Below, one piece after another: positions 53,941-64,000 of a stretch of 64,000 nucleotides of DNA. Below the pieces are notes generated by a model that was not told the DNA's origin, ran no database searches, and saw nothing but the letters and a program-made list of their open reading frames with translations. This stretch comes from Adineta vaga. Its lineage: Eukaryota; Rotifera. Where the stretch lies: positions 15,872,001 through 15,936,000 of the forward strand of contig CP075492.1 of NCBI GenBank assembly GCA_021613535.1. The letters run 5' to 3'. A program made the translations under genes and the position numbers. The first letter of the stretch is position 1; every line of letters starts with the position of its first letter.

Positions 53941-56890
53941 CAAATGAAACTTTTAATTGATACCGGTGCACAACATTGTTTTATTAATCATACTTATTTG
54001 AAAGATTTTGATCAATTATATTATTCTCATATTACACCTCAACAATTCTTTATGGCTGATGGATTAAATTCGATTAAGGTACATGGTATTGTTCACTTGA
54101 ATATTTCTATAGGTGATCTGATAACATCCATTCCAGCATTTATTTCCAAAAATTTATGCACAGATATCATATTAGGCATGGATTATTTGTTGAAATATGA
54201 TTTAGAAATTTATCCCAAGAAAAAATTGATTACTCTTAATTTTAATAATCAAAAGAGTATGATATCAATGGATTTTGATTTATCATCAACTCATCATTCA
54301 TTACAATTATAAAATTTTGTCAAATCATCACCAATACAACAATTGAATACTCTTTTAACATCAGCAGCTAAAGTTATTCAACAATCTATTTTCAAATTAA
54401 TCAATCATATCTCTCATCAGTCCAATATGATAAACTTCAATCGTTATTATTTAAATTTGAATCTACGTTCGATTCAACAAACTATAGAATTGCACAAACA
54501 GAAATTTCACATTTTATTGAAACAGTTCGTCATACACCACCTGTTTCAAAACCATATCCTGGTAATCCAACAATAAATGCTGAATTAAAAATAATTATTG
54601 ATAAATTACTTGATGCCGGACTTATACGTATTTCACAATCATCGTATGCAGCTCCAGCACTTTTAGTGAAAAAGAAAAATCAAAGTTGGAGATTAGTCAT
54701 TGATTATAAGAAGCTCAACTCTGTTACAATAAAAGACAATTATCCATTACCAAATATGGAAATTACTCTTCAATCTTTAGGTGCAGGATATTCGTATTTC
54801 TCCACATTTGATTTAAAATCTGGTTTTTGGCAATTTCCAATTAATCACAACGATTGTGCTAAAACAGCTTTTATTACACCATTCGGATTGTTTGAATGGT
54901 TGGTATTACCACAAGGTCTTCGTAATTCACCACCAACTTTCCAACGTACCATGAACAACGTTTTATCTTCCTGTGTTGATTTCTCTTTGATCTATTTGGA
55001 TGATATTATCGTCTTTAGTCGTACTTATGATGAACATTTAAACCATATTGAAAAAGTTTTATCCGCTTTGAAATTACATAATTTAACATTAAATCTTGAA
55101 AAATGTGAATTAGCAAAAGAAAAAATTGAATATCTAGGTCATGTAATTTCATCAACAAATATTACTCCATTGCCTTATCGAATTAAATCAATTAGTTCAT
55201 TACCAGAACCTAAATCTTTAGCTCAAGCAAACCGTTTTATAGGATCATTATCGTGGTACAGAAAATTTATTCCTGCATTTGCATCAATTGCTGCACCAAT
55301 TCATGCTGTAACTAATCTTTCAAAATCTAATCGACACAAATTCAAATGGGGATCAGAACAATCAAAATCCTTTTATGCTTTAAAACATATGTTAACATCA
55401 TCTCCACTTTTCTTAAATTTTCCTGATGATACAAAACCAATAATTCTATCGACAGATGCATCTCAAGTCGGATTAGGTGGTATACTTTATCAAGAGATAA
55501 TGATGAAAAAAGAATACTTTACTACCATTCTGAATTACTGAATTCAAGTCAAAAACGATATCTTCCTATGGAACTTGAAGCATTAACAATCTTCAAATGT
55601 TTTACTCGAATGAAGTCTTTTTTACTTGGTCGTGATATAATTATTTACACTGATAACTGTCCGATTTGTCATATGATGGAAAAGAAAATCTTAAATAGAC
55701 GTGTTGAAAAGATTTCGATTTTACTTCAAGAATTTAATATTCAAAAGATTATACATGTTAAAGGAAAATACAATTGTTTACCAGATTATCTCTCACGACA
55801 TCCTATTGTAGCTGATGATGAATTAATTGATCATGATTATGGTTTAGGTTTTAAAAAAGAAATCTTCTCCTATTCAATTACTTGGTGCTGTGGTGACTCG
55901 ATCGAGATCTAAAGTAACAACACAACTTATACCATCATCAACAACACCATCTTCACCACAAGTTATACCATCTCCATCATTACCTGCAAATGATTTTAAT
56001 TATTCAAATCCTGATGGAAAAGATTTCGATATTACTAAGTTAGAAGAACATCAACAAAAAGATAAACAAATTCAAAAGATCATTCATGAATTAAAAGAAA
56101 ATTCAAATATATCTTATGATTTTCAAGATGGAATCTTATATAAACTAGTACCTATTCCAAATGGAAAGACTAAACGTAAATTATTTTATATTCCATCAAC
56201 AATGATCAAAGCATTACTTATTTCTTATCATGATAATCCTTTAATTGGTGGTTATTTTGCAACTCGAAGAACATTAGAAAAACTTAAACAACAATTTTGG
56301 TGGCCTGAAATGAAACAAACAGTTATTGATTATATTAAATCTTGTATTCATTGTCAAGCTTACAATGTTACTCGACAAAAATCTCCCGGTTTTCTTAATC
56401 CAACATCACCACCTGATGGTCCTAATCAATTACTTGGAATCGATTTTTGTGGTCCATTCCCAATAACACCACAAGAAAATAAATACGTTCTCTGTCTTAC
56501 TGACTATTTCACTAAATTTATTGTTGCTGTTGCTTTACCAACATGTTCTGCTGGTGTTACAGCTTCAATTTGGTGTACCTAAAAGAATCATTTCAGATCA
56601 AGGTACAAGTTTTAAGAACAATCTAATGTATTCATTATCAAAATTAATCGGTTACCATCATATATTTTGTACTCCTTATAGACCACAATCTAATGGAGCA
56701 ATTGAACGATTTAATGGAACATTTGTTACTCAAATCGCAAAATTAACAGATAATGAAACAAATAACTGGGATGAATATTTATAGCCGATTGTATTCGCAT
56801 ACAATACAGGTGTTCATTCCACAACAAATATTTCACCATATGAACTTACATTTGGTCGACAAGCAAATCGTCCAACTGATCCTCCAGTAA
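53941..56890 (+). pseudogene. Pol of the second gypsy element, multiply broken
   Basis: Protease block with LLIDTGAQHCFIN (53944-54312). The RT frame, from about 54520, has LVIDYKKLNSVTIKDNYPLP and YLDDIIVFS. RNase H has LSTDASQVGLGG, then a frameshift near 55500 and continuation PMELEALTIFKCF to 55912. Integrase has the HHCC region (CIHCQAYN), GIDFCGPFP, a deletion near 56570, then SDQGTSFKN and SNGAIERFN (56582-56784), a TAG at about 56782-56784, and a final block with GVHSTTNISPYELTFG. Catalytic motifs are partly visible, but the gene cannot be translated. Confidence 0.82.
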
Positions 56891-56912
56891 CAACATCTGC
56901 CAAGGGGAACAA

Positions 56913-57006
56913 AGTGATTTCAAGAATTCATGATTTTAATGATTTCAGACGATTTCAGGTGATTTCAATGATTTCATGTGATTTCATGTGATTTCAAGAG
57001 ATTTCT
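56913..57006. repeat. GATTTCA-type simple repeat
   Basis: About nine irregular copies of (AT)GATTTCA in tandem, with spacers of 2-5 nt. Confidence 0.8.
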
Positions 57007-57374
57007 ATTGCTCTTTAGTAATGATCAAATATTGCTTTTTCTTTGTTTTCTTGAATGAATTGTAAAATGACTACTATTAGTATAATTAGGCGAAATGGTA
57101 CCTCTTTAAAAGTAATATAAACGAAATTATAAACAATTGATTAATTTATTTTTATTAGATCAGTTGAAATCAACAAATGAATAAATAATGATATATCCTA
57201 TATTTATAAAACACAAAACAAGAAAAAGACATTTTTAATCGGCCTTGCACTCGATTACATCGATCAGCAGATAATGAAACTTTATCTTTTTCTAAAGTCC
57301 AGCAAGCTGCTTGCGTAATATTATTTTTTCAGATGTGATGAAGAAATTATGAGAATCTTCTTTGATATTGATAA
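57007..57374. other. spacer
   Basis: AT-rich. The 17-mer TTATAAACAATTGATTA near 57125-57142 also occurs at about 52437-52453 just before the gag of the second gypsy element, a possible relic of that element's end. No gene seen. Confidence 0.3.
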
Positions 57375-60300
57375 TTATTGAATTATAAATATGTTTGCCT
57401 TTAGACATATTGTCACAAATTCGGAATTTATTGAATCATTTGTAACATTATCTTCAGTGGAAGTACGATTATTTTGTGATTCGTTATCTGCTTTCACACT
57501 TAGACTATGAACATTGGCAAGTTCATCGGACCAAAATCTATCCAAATATCGCGAGATGGCGTCACTCACCTGCGAAATCGATATGATTTGCCCATTCGGT
57601 GAAAGTTGCTTGATTTTTAATGGACTAAAAAGTTTAATTGTATATTCATAGGCTTCAGAAACTTTTTTCTCAATATTTGTTATTGTAAGCTTAGCTAAAT
57701 CTGATGGATTTGGAATATTTCGATTAGTTTTTAATAATTTATGATGTTGTGAGAAATGAAGATTATTCTTATTCGATTCACATTTGATTTTTTGTAGGAC
57801 TGATGTTTTATTGATCCGATTAAGAAATTGTGATGCAGTGAAATTAACATCTGATGAAAAATACCAATATCATCAACAGTTCGAAATTTCACAATCTGCA
57901 TTTTGTAGAAACTGAAGAATTCAATTGAAGTTTCAGAAACAGCATAGCTAAGTATATCAAACAATGTGCATTGATTTCAATGCAAAAATGAGACTGATAT
58001 GTAATGATATATTGACCTTTGATTTGGCATTCGTTGTTTTCAAATATGTCAGATTGACAAACTTGTGAATATGTTAAATCAAGTTCTTTTTTATCCATAT
58101 CGTTGATCCATACGAACCAAAGACGAAAAATGAATACTGTTATCCATGCAAAATAAATTCGATCCAAATAATCAGTTTCCTTCTCAATATAAGCCAAGCG
58201 AACACACTTTATTGCCTAAAAATAAAAACACTGTTATTTATTTGTATACAGGATTTTTCTAAGATAATTAAAGAATTCAAATTTGCTTTATTCATTTCTT
58301 GATAATAATCATATCAGATGTACGCCTTTCGACTTTCCAAACTGTATTTAGAAATTCAGAATCTCTCATTTTAAAAAATTTGATTAATTTTCTGTATATC
58401 TCGTTTTATTAATATAGCTACATGCAGAATCAAAAACTGAAATTGTTTTTTCTGTGGATTGCTACATCTATAATATAAATTGTTTTGACATCATATGGAA
58501 ATTTTATCATTAGATATTTTACACAAACGATAATTTGTGGTTTGGATTAACATCAGAATACACCAATGAATGATCAGTTTGAATATTATCAATCAAATAT
58601 AGTAACAATTATTAATTGATCCAAAAATTTTTCACAGATATCTGTTTGAAGTTTTGATCAAATATGAATATCTAAGCAAATATAAATTTTCATCTGCATG
58701 AAATACCAACACCACTTTTGTGGAAGATCAATTGCATACAAATTTGGATGATCGTCATAAGCAAAATTGGCAAAAAACCTAATGACGTACGCATCGCATG
58801 CAGGTAACGACTGTCGCAATCAGTCGCGCGAACCCAAGAATATGAATACCTTTCGATTTAAGTGTAAAAATAAATTTGATACCAATATTACATCGAAATT
58901 TGAATTTTTTCGTACCAATGCAAGAAATTGATTACATGAAGAAGCAGAAATTTGATAACAAGCATTTATTTTAACAATACCATTGTCAAGACAAACAAAA
59001 TCTGTTTGATAAAATTTGTGATAGATCCATTATTATTTAGTGGAAGAGAAAAACCTACGAATTTATTTGATTTTGCAGGTATGTTCAACCGCACGAGCTC
59101 ATATGCAGTACGACCACCGAGTATGTATAAACTTGTTGCAAATTCACGTACGACAGTCTCATAACGAAAACCTCTTTCTTGTGTAACTAAGTTGGTAATC
59201 ATGTTATTTAAAATGATATGGAAAAAAGTAAAGTCATGTTTGCTTCTTGAGATTAGACTAGAATATAGAATCATTGTTTTAATAAATGGAAATTTTTCTA
59301 AAAGATATTCTGGTACAATCAGATCGAAAGATTTGTTTTTGTGATCAATAGTTAATAATGAATGGTGTTGATTAAGTTTTCGAAGAGCATCAAGAAATTT
59401 TTCTGTCTTAATTATTAAACCTTTTTTCACTACGAATTGACCATTATTAAGGAAGATTCCTGTTTTTTTTCGTGATGGAATAAGTTCATCTGAATTCAGT
59501 TTCAGGAAATCAAATATATCATTAATTTCAAGAAGACAAGCGGTTGATGAGATATCTTGTGCTTGAATAATTTCAAGAACAACAGTGCCACAATGCTGTT
59601 CGACTAAATTATAAAATGGTTCGTCACAATATGACAGTACTTATTTGGTCAAATAAAAAGAAGATGCAATATTCGACATGATGAATTGTTTTTCTAAAAA
59701 AATATTTTGATAATCACAATACAAATATTCAAATGTAAAGGATACAAACAAAAGAAAATCTTTTTTATAGCTAGAATAATCTCGTATATGTTTTTCAAAG
59801 AAAATCAGATTAATTTAGCCCGTTTTCTCGTTATGTTGAATGTTCAAATGATTATGTGTCAGGATCGCCATCTATTTATAGTAGATGGACGATCCTTTCG
59901 TTTCTTTTGTTGTTTTTCTTTCTATTGGATTATATTTTCTATATATGTTTTGTTTTTTGTTGTTGTTTTTTTTTCTAACCTGAAATAAAGGTGGTCGAAG
60001 ACCAAAATTTCAAAAGGGTGTCGTTTTCTTCCTCTTTCCTTTTTCGTCAACGTTTAGTTCGGATCCTAACATTATGTTTCATCAGTTTTGATGGTACGTA
60101 CCTTTTTCGCAGCCGAAATACCATTCATTTCGTATCTAAGTATGAATACTTTGAAAAGAAATATATAGACAAAATTCTTATTTTTTTATTTTTCAAAAGT
60201 TCAAACAGAAATCACTTTCACAATTAAAATATCACAATACAAGATACGAATATTGAAATATAAATAAAACCTAATGATTTCACAGAAAATTTACAGATCA

Positions 60301-61371
60301 TTCTTCTTTTTGTTTACTGTTGATGATTGAATCACTCGATTTCTTTTTCGTTTTTGAAGTGATGTTTGAACATAGGAATTTGAATTCAAAACTGGTTGTG
60401 TTGTCGGATTCCCCGATGCATTTGTAATAACGAGTGAAGAAATGACATCATCATCTGGAACCAAATGAACATCATTTAATTTTTCTTGAACCATGATACA
60501 GGGATTTTGATTTGTTAAATGGCGAATAAAATTCGACAACTAAAGAAATAGCAAAAATAGTTCATAACAATATTTTTCTAAGTCATTCTTTGCGAAAGGT
60601 ATCTCAAGAACTATTATAGATAGAAGCTAATTTCTTTTATAATTACCAGCAAGACAAATCAAGTGCTTGAAGTAAAAAAATCAATTGTTATAAAAATCAA
60701 GATACTTACAATAAAGTTATTGTCTTTTGTACCTAACGAAGACGTTGAACCGCATTTACATTTAATAAACACTTTGTTTGCGGTAACATTAATAACAATT
60801 TCATAATCAATCTTTTCTTGAAATTTCAGAATTTGCTGATGACCGTTTCTGTTGTGTTTCGTTTTCTTACACCATTCGTTAAGCGATTCAATTATATATT
60901 GTTTTATTTTTTCTTCAGCTTGCAGATTCACATTTGACATGGTAGTTAAATTTGTCGATGTATCAGCAAATACATCTGTAGAATTATTTATTAATAAATT
61001 GCTTGGAGATGATATGTTTGACACAAGAATATGAGAAGATAATTTTCTTGCATCTTTTTTTAATTGGTTGTATTTTTTTGATAAATTAGTTTTTAATATA
61101 TTCATTTTGCCCCGAATACCAGGAAGAACACTAAATGAATTATCATTCAATTTAATACATGTTTTCTTTTTCAAGTCGAGTAAATCATTGGAATCGAGGT
61201 AATAATTTCAAATGGATCATCGCATGCCATTAAACAATCGACATTGTTTATATCTTGCAATTCAAGTAAAGATGGGAGTTTTTCCCCAGCATATTTTTTA
61301 ATAAAATCGAAGAATTGATCGTCTTCTAATTTCATAATATTATCAGGTATAATAAAATTTTTGTTCAGCAT
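57375..61371 (-). pseudogene. decayed copy of an uncharacterised large gene family
   Basis: Minus-strand blocks in order: DDQFFDFIKKYAGEKLPSLL (61371-61171); after a frameshift near 61180, TCIKLNDNSFSVLPGIRGKM through a CKCGSTSSLGTKDN zinc-like motif (to about 60710); after an intron-like gap, NFIRHLTNQNPC (60539-60291); RFRYETVVREFATSLY-like with LGGRTAYELVRLNIP (59430-58966), where an internal deletion joins SNKFVGFSLPLNNNG; FFANFAYDDHPNLYAIDLPQ (about 58800-58690); YLDRIYFAWITVFIFRLWFV and FCIEINAHCLIYL (58197-57960); and a C-terminal block (57840) to the stop at 57375. I recall uncharacterised bdelloid proteins with the same order of motifs. No enzyme function is known to me; a transposon origin is possible. 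Frameshifts and deletions show it is dead. Confidence 0.6.
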
Positions 61372-61644
61372 GGTTGAATCGATGGAAAGAAAACGAAACG
61401 AACTGATGGATTTGATAATGAATAAGGTTCGTCACAGAAACAAAAATAAAAATGAACAAATAAGACGAATTCTTTCTTTCTGTTGGAATGAATGAGAAAG
61501 AGAATTCAGTAAGGATGTTAAGATTTCCTTTTTTCATATAAGACAAAAAAATGACAAGATCATTCAACAATCTATTATTGTAATAATTTGAGAGTTGAAA
61601 TCTGGCACTTTCATATCACTACAATATATTAAATTCATTCTTCC

Positions 61645-62435
61645 ACACTTTTGACGGAGTCAAATCGAATTACATTATAGGGATGACTGTATTCATAAAT
61701 CGGTTTCATTCGAAGAATGTTATCCACTGTAAGATGATGAATATTGTATGTGCCCGCATCGTTGACTTCCAAAAGCGTCCGTGATAGTAATTTCAAATAG
61801 ATAATCGTATGTTGCTGTTGATAGAATTAAAACATGAGGCTTTGTTCCAAGTCGACTATTCAGAACCAGAGCGAGTTTACCAGTATTGTATGACATGCTT
61901 TCAATACGGTCATTCCCACGGCACATAAGAACAGATTTAGACGAGAGAAGGTCAGATAAAGTGTGTCGCGTGAACAAACACAACTCTCGTAGTACTTCCC
62001 TTCAAGTATCTTTTGGTAGTCCATAGTTTGTGGATCCATTATAAATACGTCAAAATTACTAATGATATATATTTGATTGAGTTTGGTATTTCAGCATAGA
62101 TCACTAATTCTTCCAAAACTCCATTCAATTTCTCGAACTATTTTCATTTTTGCATTCAGAAGGCAAATATTTGAACCATTTTGAATTAACATATATTGAT
62201 CATTTGCAGCCATAACGAAAGGGCTATATTCTATTTTCTTGATCATTCTAAACGGTTCACCCAACTCGGATATATCGAGCACTGTGACTTTAAGCGACGA
62301 TGAGGCCGAGCTAAAAGGTGCGGGAATAAAAGCATTTTGAAATAACGTAAATAGACTATGAAGATCTGAACAGTATGCTTCTAAGGCCAAACATGAATTA
62401 GAGTTCATCGGTTTATTCTGATGAGATTTTGGCAA
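61645..62435 (-). pseudogene. beta-propeller-like protein remnant
   Basis: Minus strand from an ATG at 62435: FSSASSSLKVTVLDISELGE, then SPFVMAANDQYMLIQNGSNI and EIEWSFGRISDLC. A TGA at 62094-62096 stands where relatives have Trp. The frame continues NTKLNQIYIISNFDVFIMD, then shifts near 61985, continuing as SYNTGKLALVLNSRLGTKPH. The repeating pattern (a clause on what is displayed, then RISDLCW) resembles WD/NHL-like propeller proteins abundant in bdelloids. At least two lesions make it a pseudogene. Confidence 0.5.
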
Positions 62436-64000
62436 ATGAAATATTTGACTATATTTCAGCGACTTAATAAGTTATTGTTCTGTTTTTTTACCACTTCTGT
62501 TTCTATATATTTATTTTTGTATATGAATTCGAAAAAGAGTCTGTCCGTATTTTCATAGCACAAAAATGACTATGATGCTACGTAGCTATAAATCTATCTA
62601 CCTGTATCGCGGTCAAAATTTTAACAAAACAGATATAACCATTCACCAGCATGCCATAGTTACAGATTCTTCTACAACTTGTCAGATGAAGGTGCCTTAA
62701 CTTGAGAGTAGGACTATTAGCTGACAGATTAATCGATGGTACGAACACTTTCTTGCATGTGTTGAGAAGTTATTTCTCTTTTTTAAGATAAGTCTGAAAA
62801 CTAGTCATGCAGGACAAACCTGATTGATGTTGTTATTGCTGAGGAGATCTTCAGATGGGCAACAGATTCATCAATGTCAAGTATTTCTTCCGACAGTAGC
62901 AAACCATATTTTATTTCATACTGATTTATGTAAGAATCTCGTTCGTTTGATTTGCGTTTAATGATATTGTTAAGCAAAGAGTATTTGACATGGTCTTGCT
63001 GGTTCCAGTTTCCATTTCACTGCGTATAAAGGATACCATCCCTACAACATTCTCCATCTGTTTCTTTGCGACATTTTGTTGATATTAGTGAAGCGCTCTC
63101 TTCTAAAGTGTGTGTACAGCGTGAGAAGAAAGATAACGGTCATTTATAGATGCACAAGTAGAACGAATGAAGCTAATAAAAGAAATAAAATCAACAGCAA
63201 ATGAATACATATGACGTCATCTTGATTTTTAATACAAACACAACATTTTTTCAGCTCTGATCAACACAGAAAAGTCTGCTCTATCAAACTGCATTGACGA
63301 CTTTGAAAATAATACTCTAAACTATTCAACAAGCTCTGTGCTTAAAAATACACAGCGTTCCTGGTCGTCTCATTATTTCTTAATAGTTTCAAGCTACAGC
63401 CAGCAATATTCTAAAGAAGGTTAGGTTGTGAGAGTGAATTGAACAATATCACCCAAGACAACAATTATTCTTTTTGATTCTCTGTTTCCTTTCATAATCA
63501 ATGTACTTTACTCTTTTCTTCGTTCAAGTATTCTTACTTGGCTATTTTATTGCATCAATTTTTATTTTTGTCTTACTCAATTTACAAGTAACGCGCCGAC
63601 TCAAGGTTGAGGATGTCTTTTGCATCCACATTTCACATCATCCTATATATATATATCCTCAAGAAAAAAGTCAGATTCAAATTCACTAGTTGTGACGATA
63701 AGAGTAAAGTAAAGAATAACAATAGTAAAATACAGCTAAGAGTCTCTGTTGTTTCTTTCTAAATCACATCTTTGTAAAAGTAGTAGGGAAAACATAGGAG
63801 AAATAGATTGCATTTATTCCGTTCTGTTATTCGAGCGACTTTTCCCGAACAACCAAAGTAAGTGCTTCACGAGGGAACATACTGAGGTGTTTAAGCCCTT
63901 TAGATCCTCTGTTTTGGCGATAAGTAGACTTCAATAACACAAGACATTATCATGCCAAAAGGTATATAGACAACCGTTCTCACATTTCTTCATACTATTC
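62436..64000. other. terminal stretch without a recognised gene
   Basis: AT-rich and stop-rich. Small plus-strand frames near 63501-63689 (hydrophobic, ATATAT-containing) and 63749-63937 show no recognisable domain. No RNA gene or repeat was identified. Confidence 0.5.

Larger units (their letters stand above)
52257..57010 (+). mobile_element. decayed Ty3/gypsy retrotransposon, second family
   Basis: A candidate 5' LTR starts TGTTACGATATG at 52257 and ends near TTAACA (52415). Gag, protease, RT/RNase H and integrase remains follow in the gypsy order with many stops and frameshifts. The 3' end is lost: homology ends near 56890 within integrase, and no second LTR is found. It differs strongly from the element at 21.9-30.0 kb, being more AT-rich and having a separate Gag type. 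A GATTTCA-type repeat marks its right edge. Confidence 0.8.

Noticed and set aside
1-64000. CRISPR arrays, operons, bacterial ribosome-binding sites
   Set aside because: The sequence is eukaryotic with spliceosomal introns; the only regular repeats are a minisatellite and microsatellites.
1-64000. tRNA or rRNA genes
   Set aside because: I found no convincing cloverleaf with A/B boxes or rRNA-like sequence by eye; a tRNAscan run would be needed to exclude them.

Overview
The window is animal nuclear DNA, and several signs point to a bdelloid rotifer (Adineta/Rotaria type). It is AT-rich, its genes are broken by very short introns (48-65 nt), it carries a secreted GH26 mannanase of a kind found mainly in bacteria and fungi, it is rich in FMRFamide-receptor-like GPCRs, NHL-repeat and F-box families, its Ty3/gypsy element carries an extra exonuclease ORF of the kind reported from bdelloids, and short TGTGGG-like motifs (the bdelloid telomere repeat) are scattered through it. 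The species assignment is inference.

Layout. 1-21 kb is gene-dense: the end of an NHL gene, GH26 mannanase (668-1896, five exons), an ADA2/ADGF adenosine deaminase (2294-3883), two 7TM receptors on the minus strand, an SDR carbonyl reductase (9488-10342), a broken F-box gene, a small Cys-rich membrane protein, a PARP-like fragment, a CxxC gene, an NHL fragment, a four-exon cytochrome P450 (17597-19357) and an NHL-repeat gene with a frameshift.

21.6-30.7 kb: a complete LTR retrotransposon (21909-30045) with identical-looking 283-bp LTRs and a 5-bp duplication sits inside a GPCR gene. The two receptor halves rejoin in frame if the element and one duplication copy are ignored, so the insertion looks recent. 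It carries gag, pol and a third ORF for a DEDDy 3'-5' exonuclease preceded by a splice acceptor.

30.7-37.6 kb: another GPCR, sulfotransferase and cathepsin remnants, an ionotropic glutamate receptor pore/ligand domain with a GYG pore motif, a truncated GPCR and an unrecognised ORF. 37.6-45.9 kb is a gene desert with hairpins and diverged repeats. An arginine-type ADP-ribosyltransferase lies at 45949-46824.

47.0-57.0 kb is a nest of mobile DNA: a 4.9-kb foldback-like element with ~505-bp terminal inverted repeats enclosing a ~93-bp minisatellite, directly abutting a mariner remnant, which is followed by a decayed second gypsy element. 57.4-62.4 kb holds two decayed minus-strand genes (an uncharacterised large family and a beta-propeller-like protein). 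The last 1.5 kb shows nothing recognisable.

The genes do not form a pathway; the main story is mobile-element activity and gene decay among accessory families.
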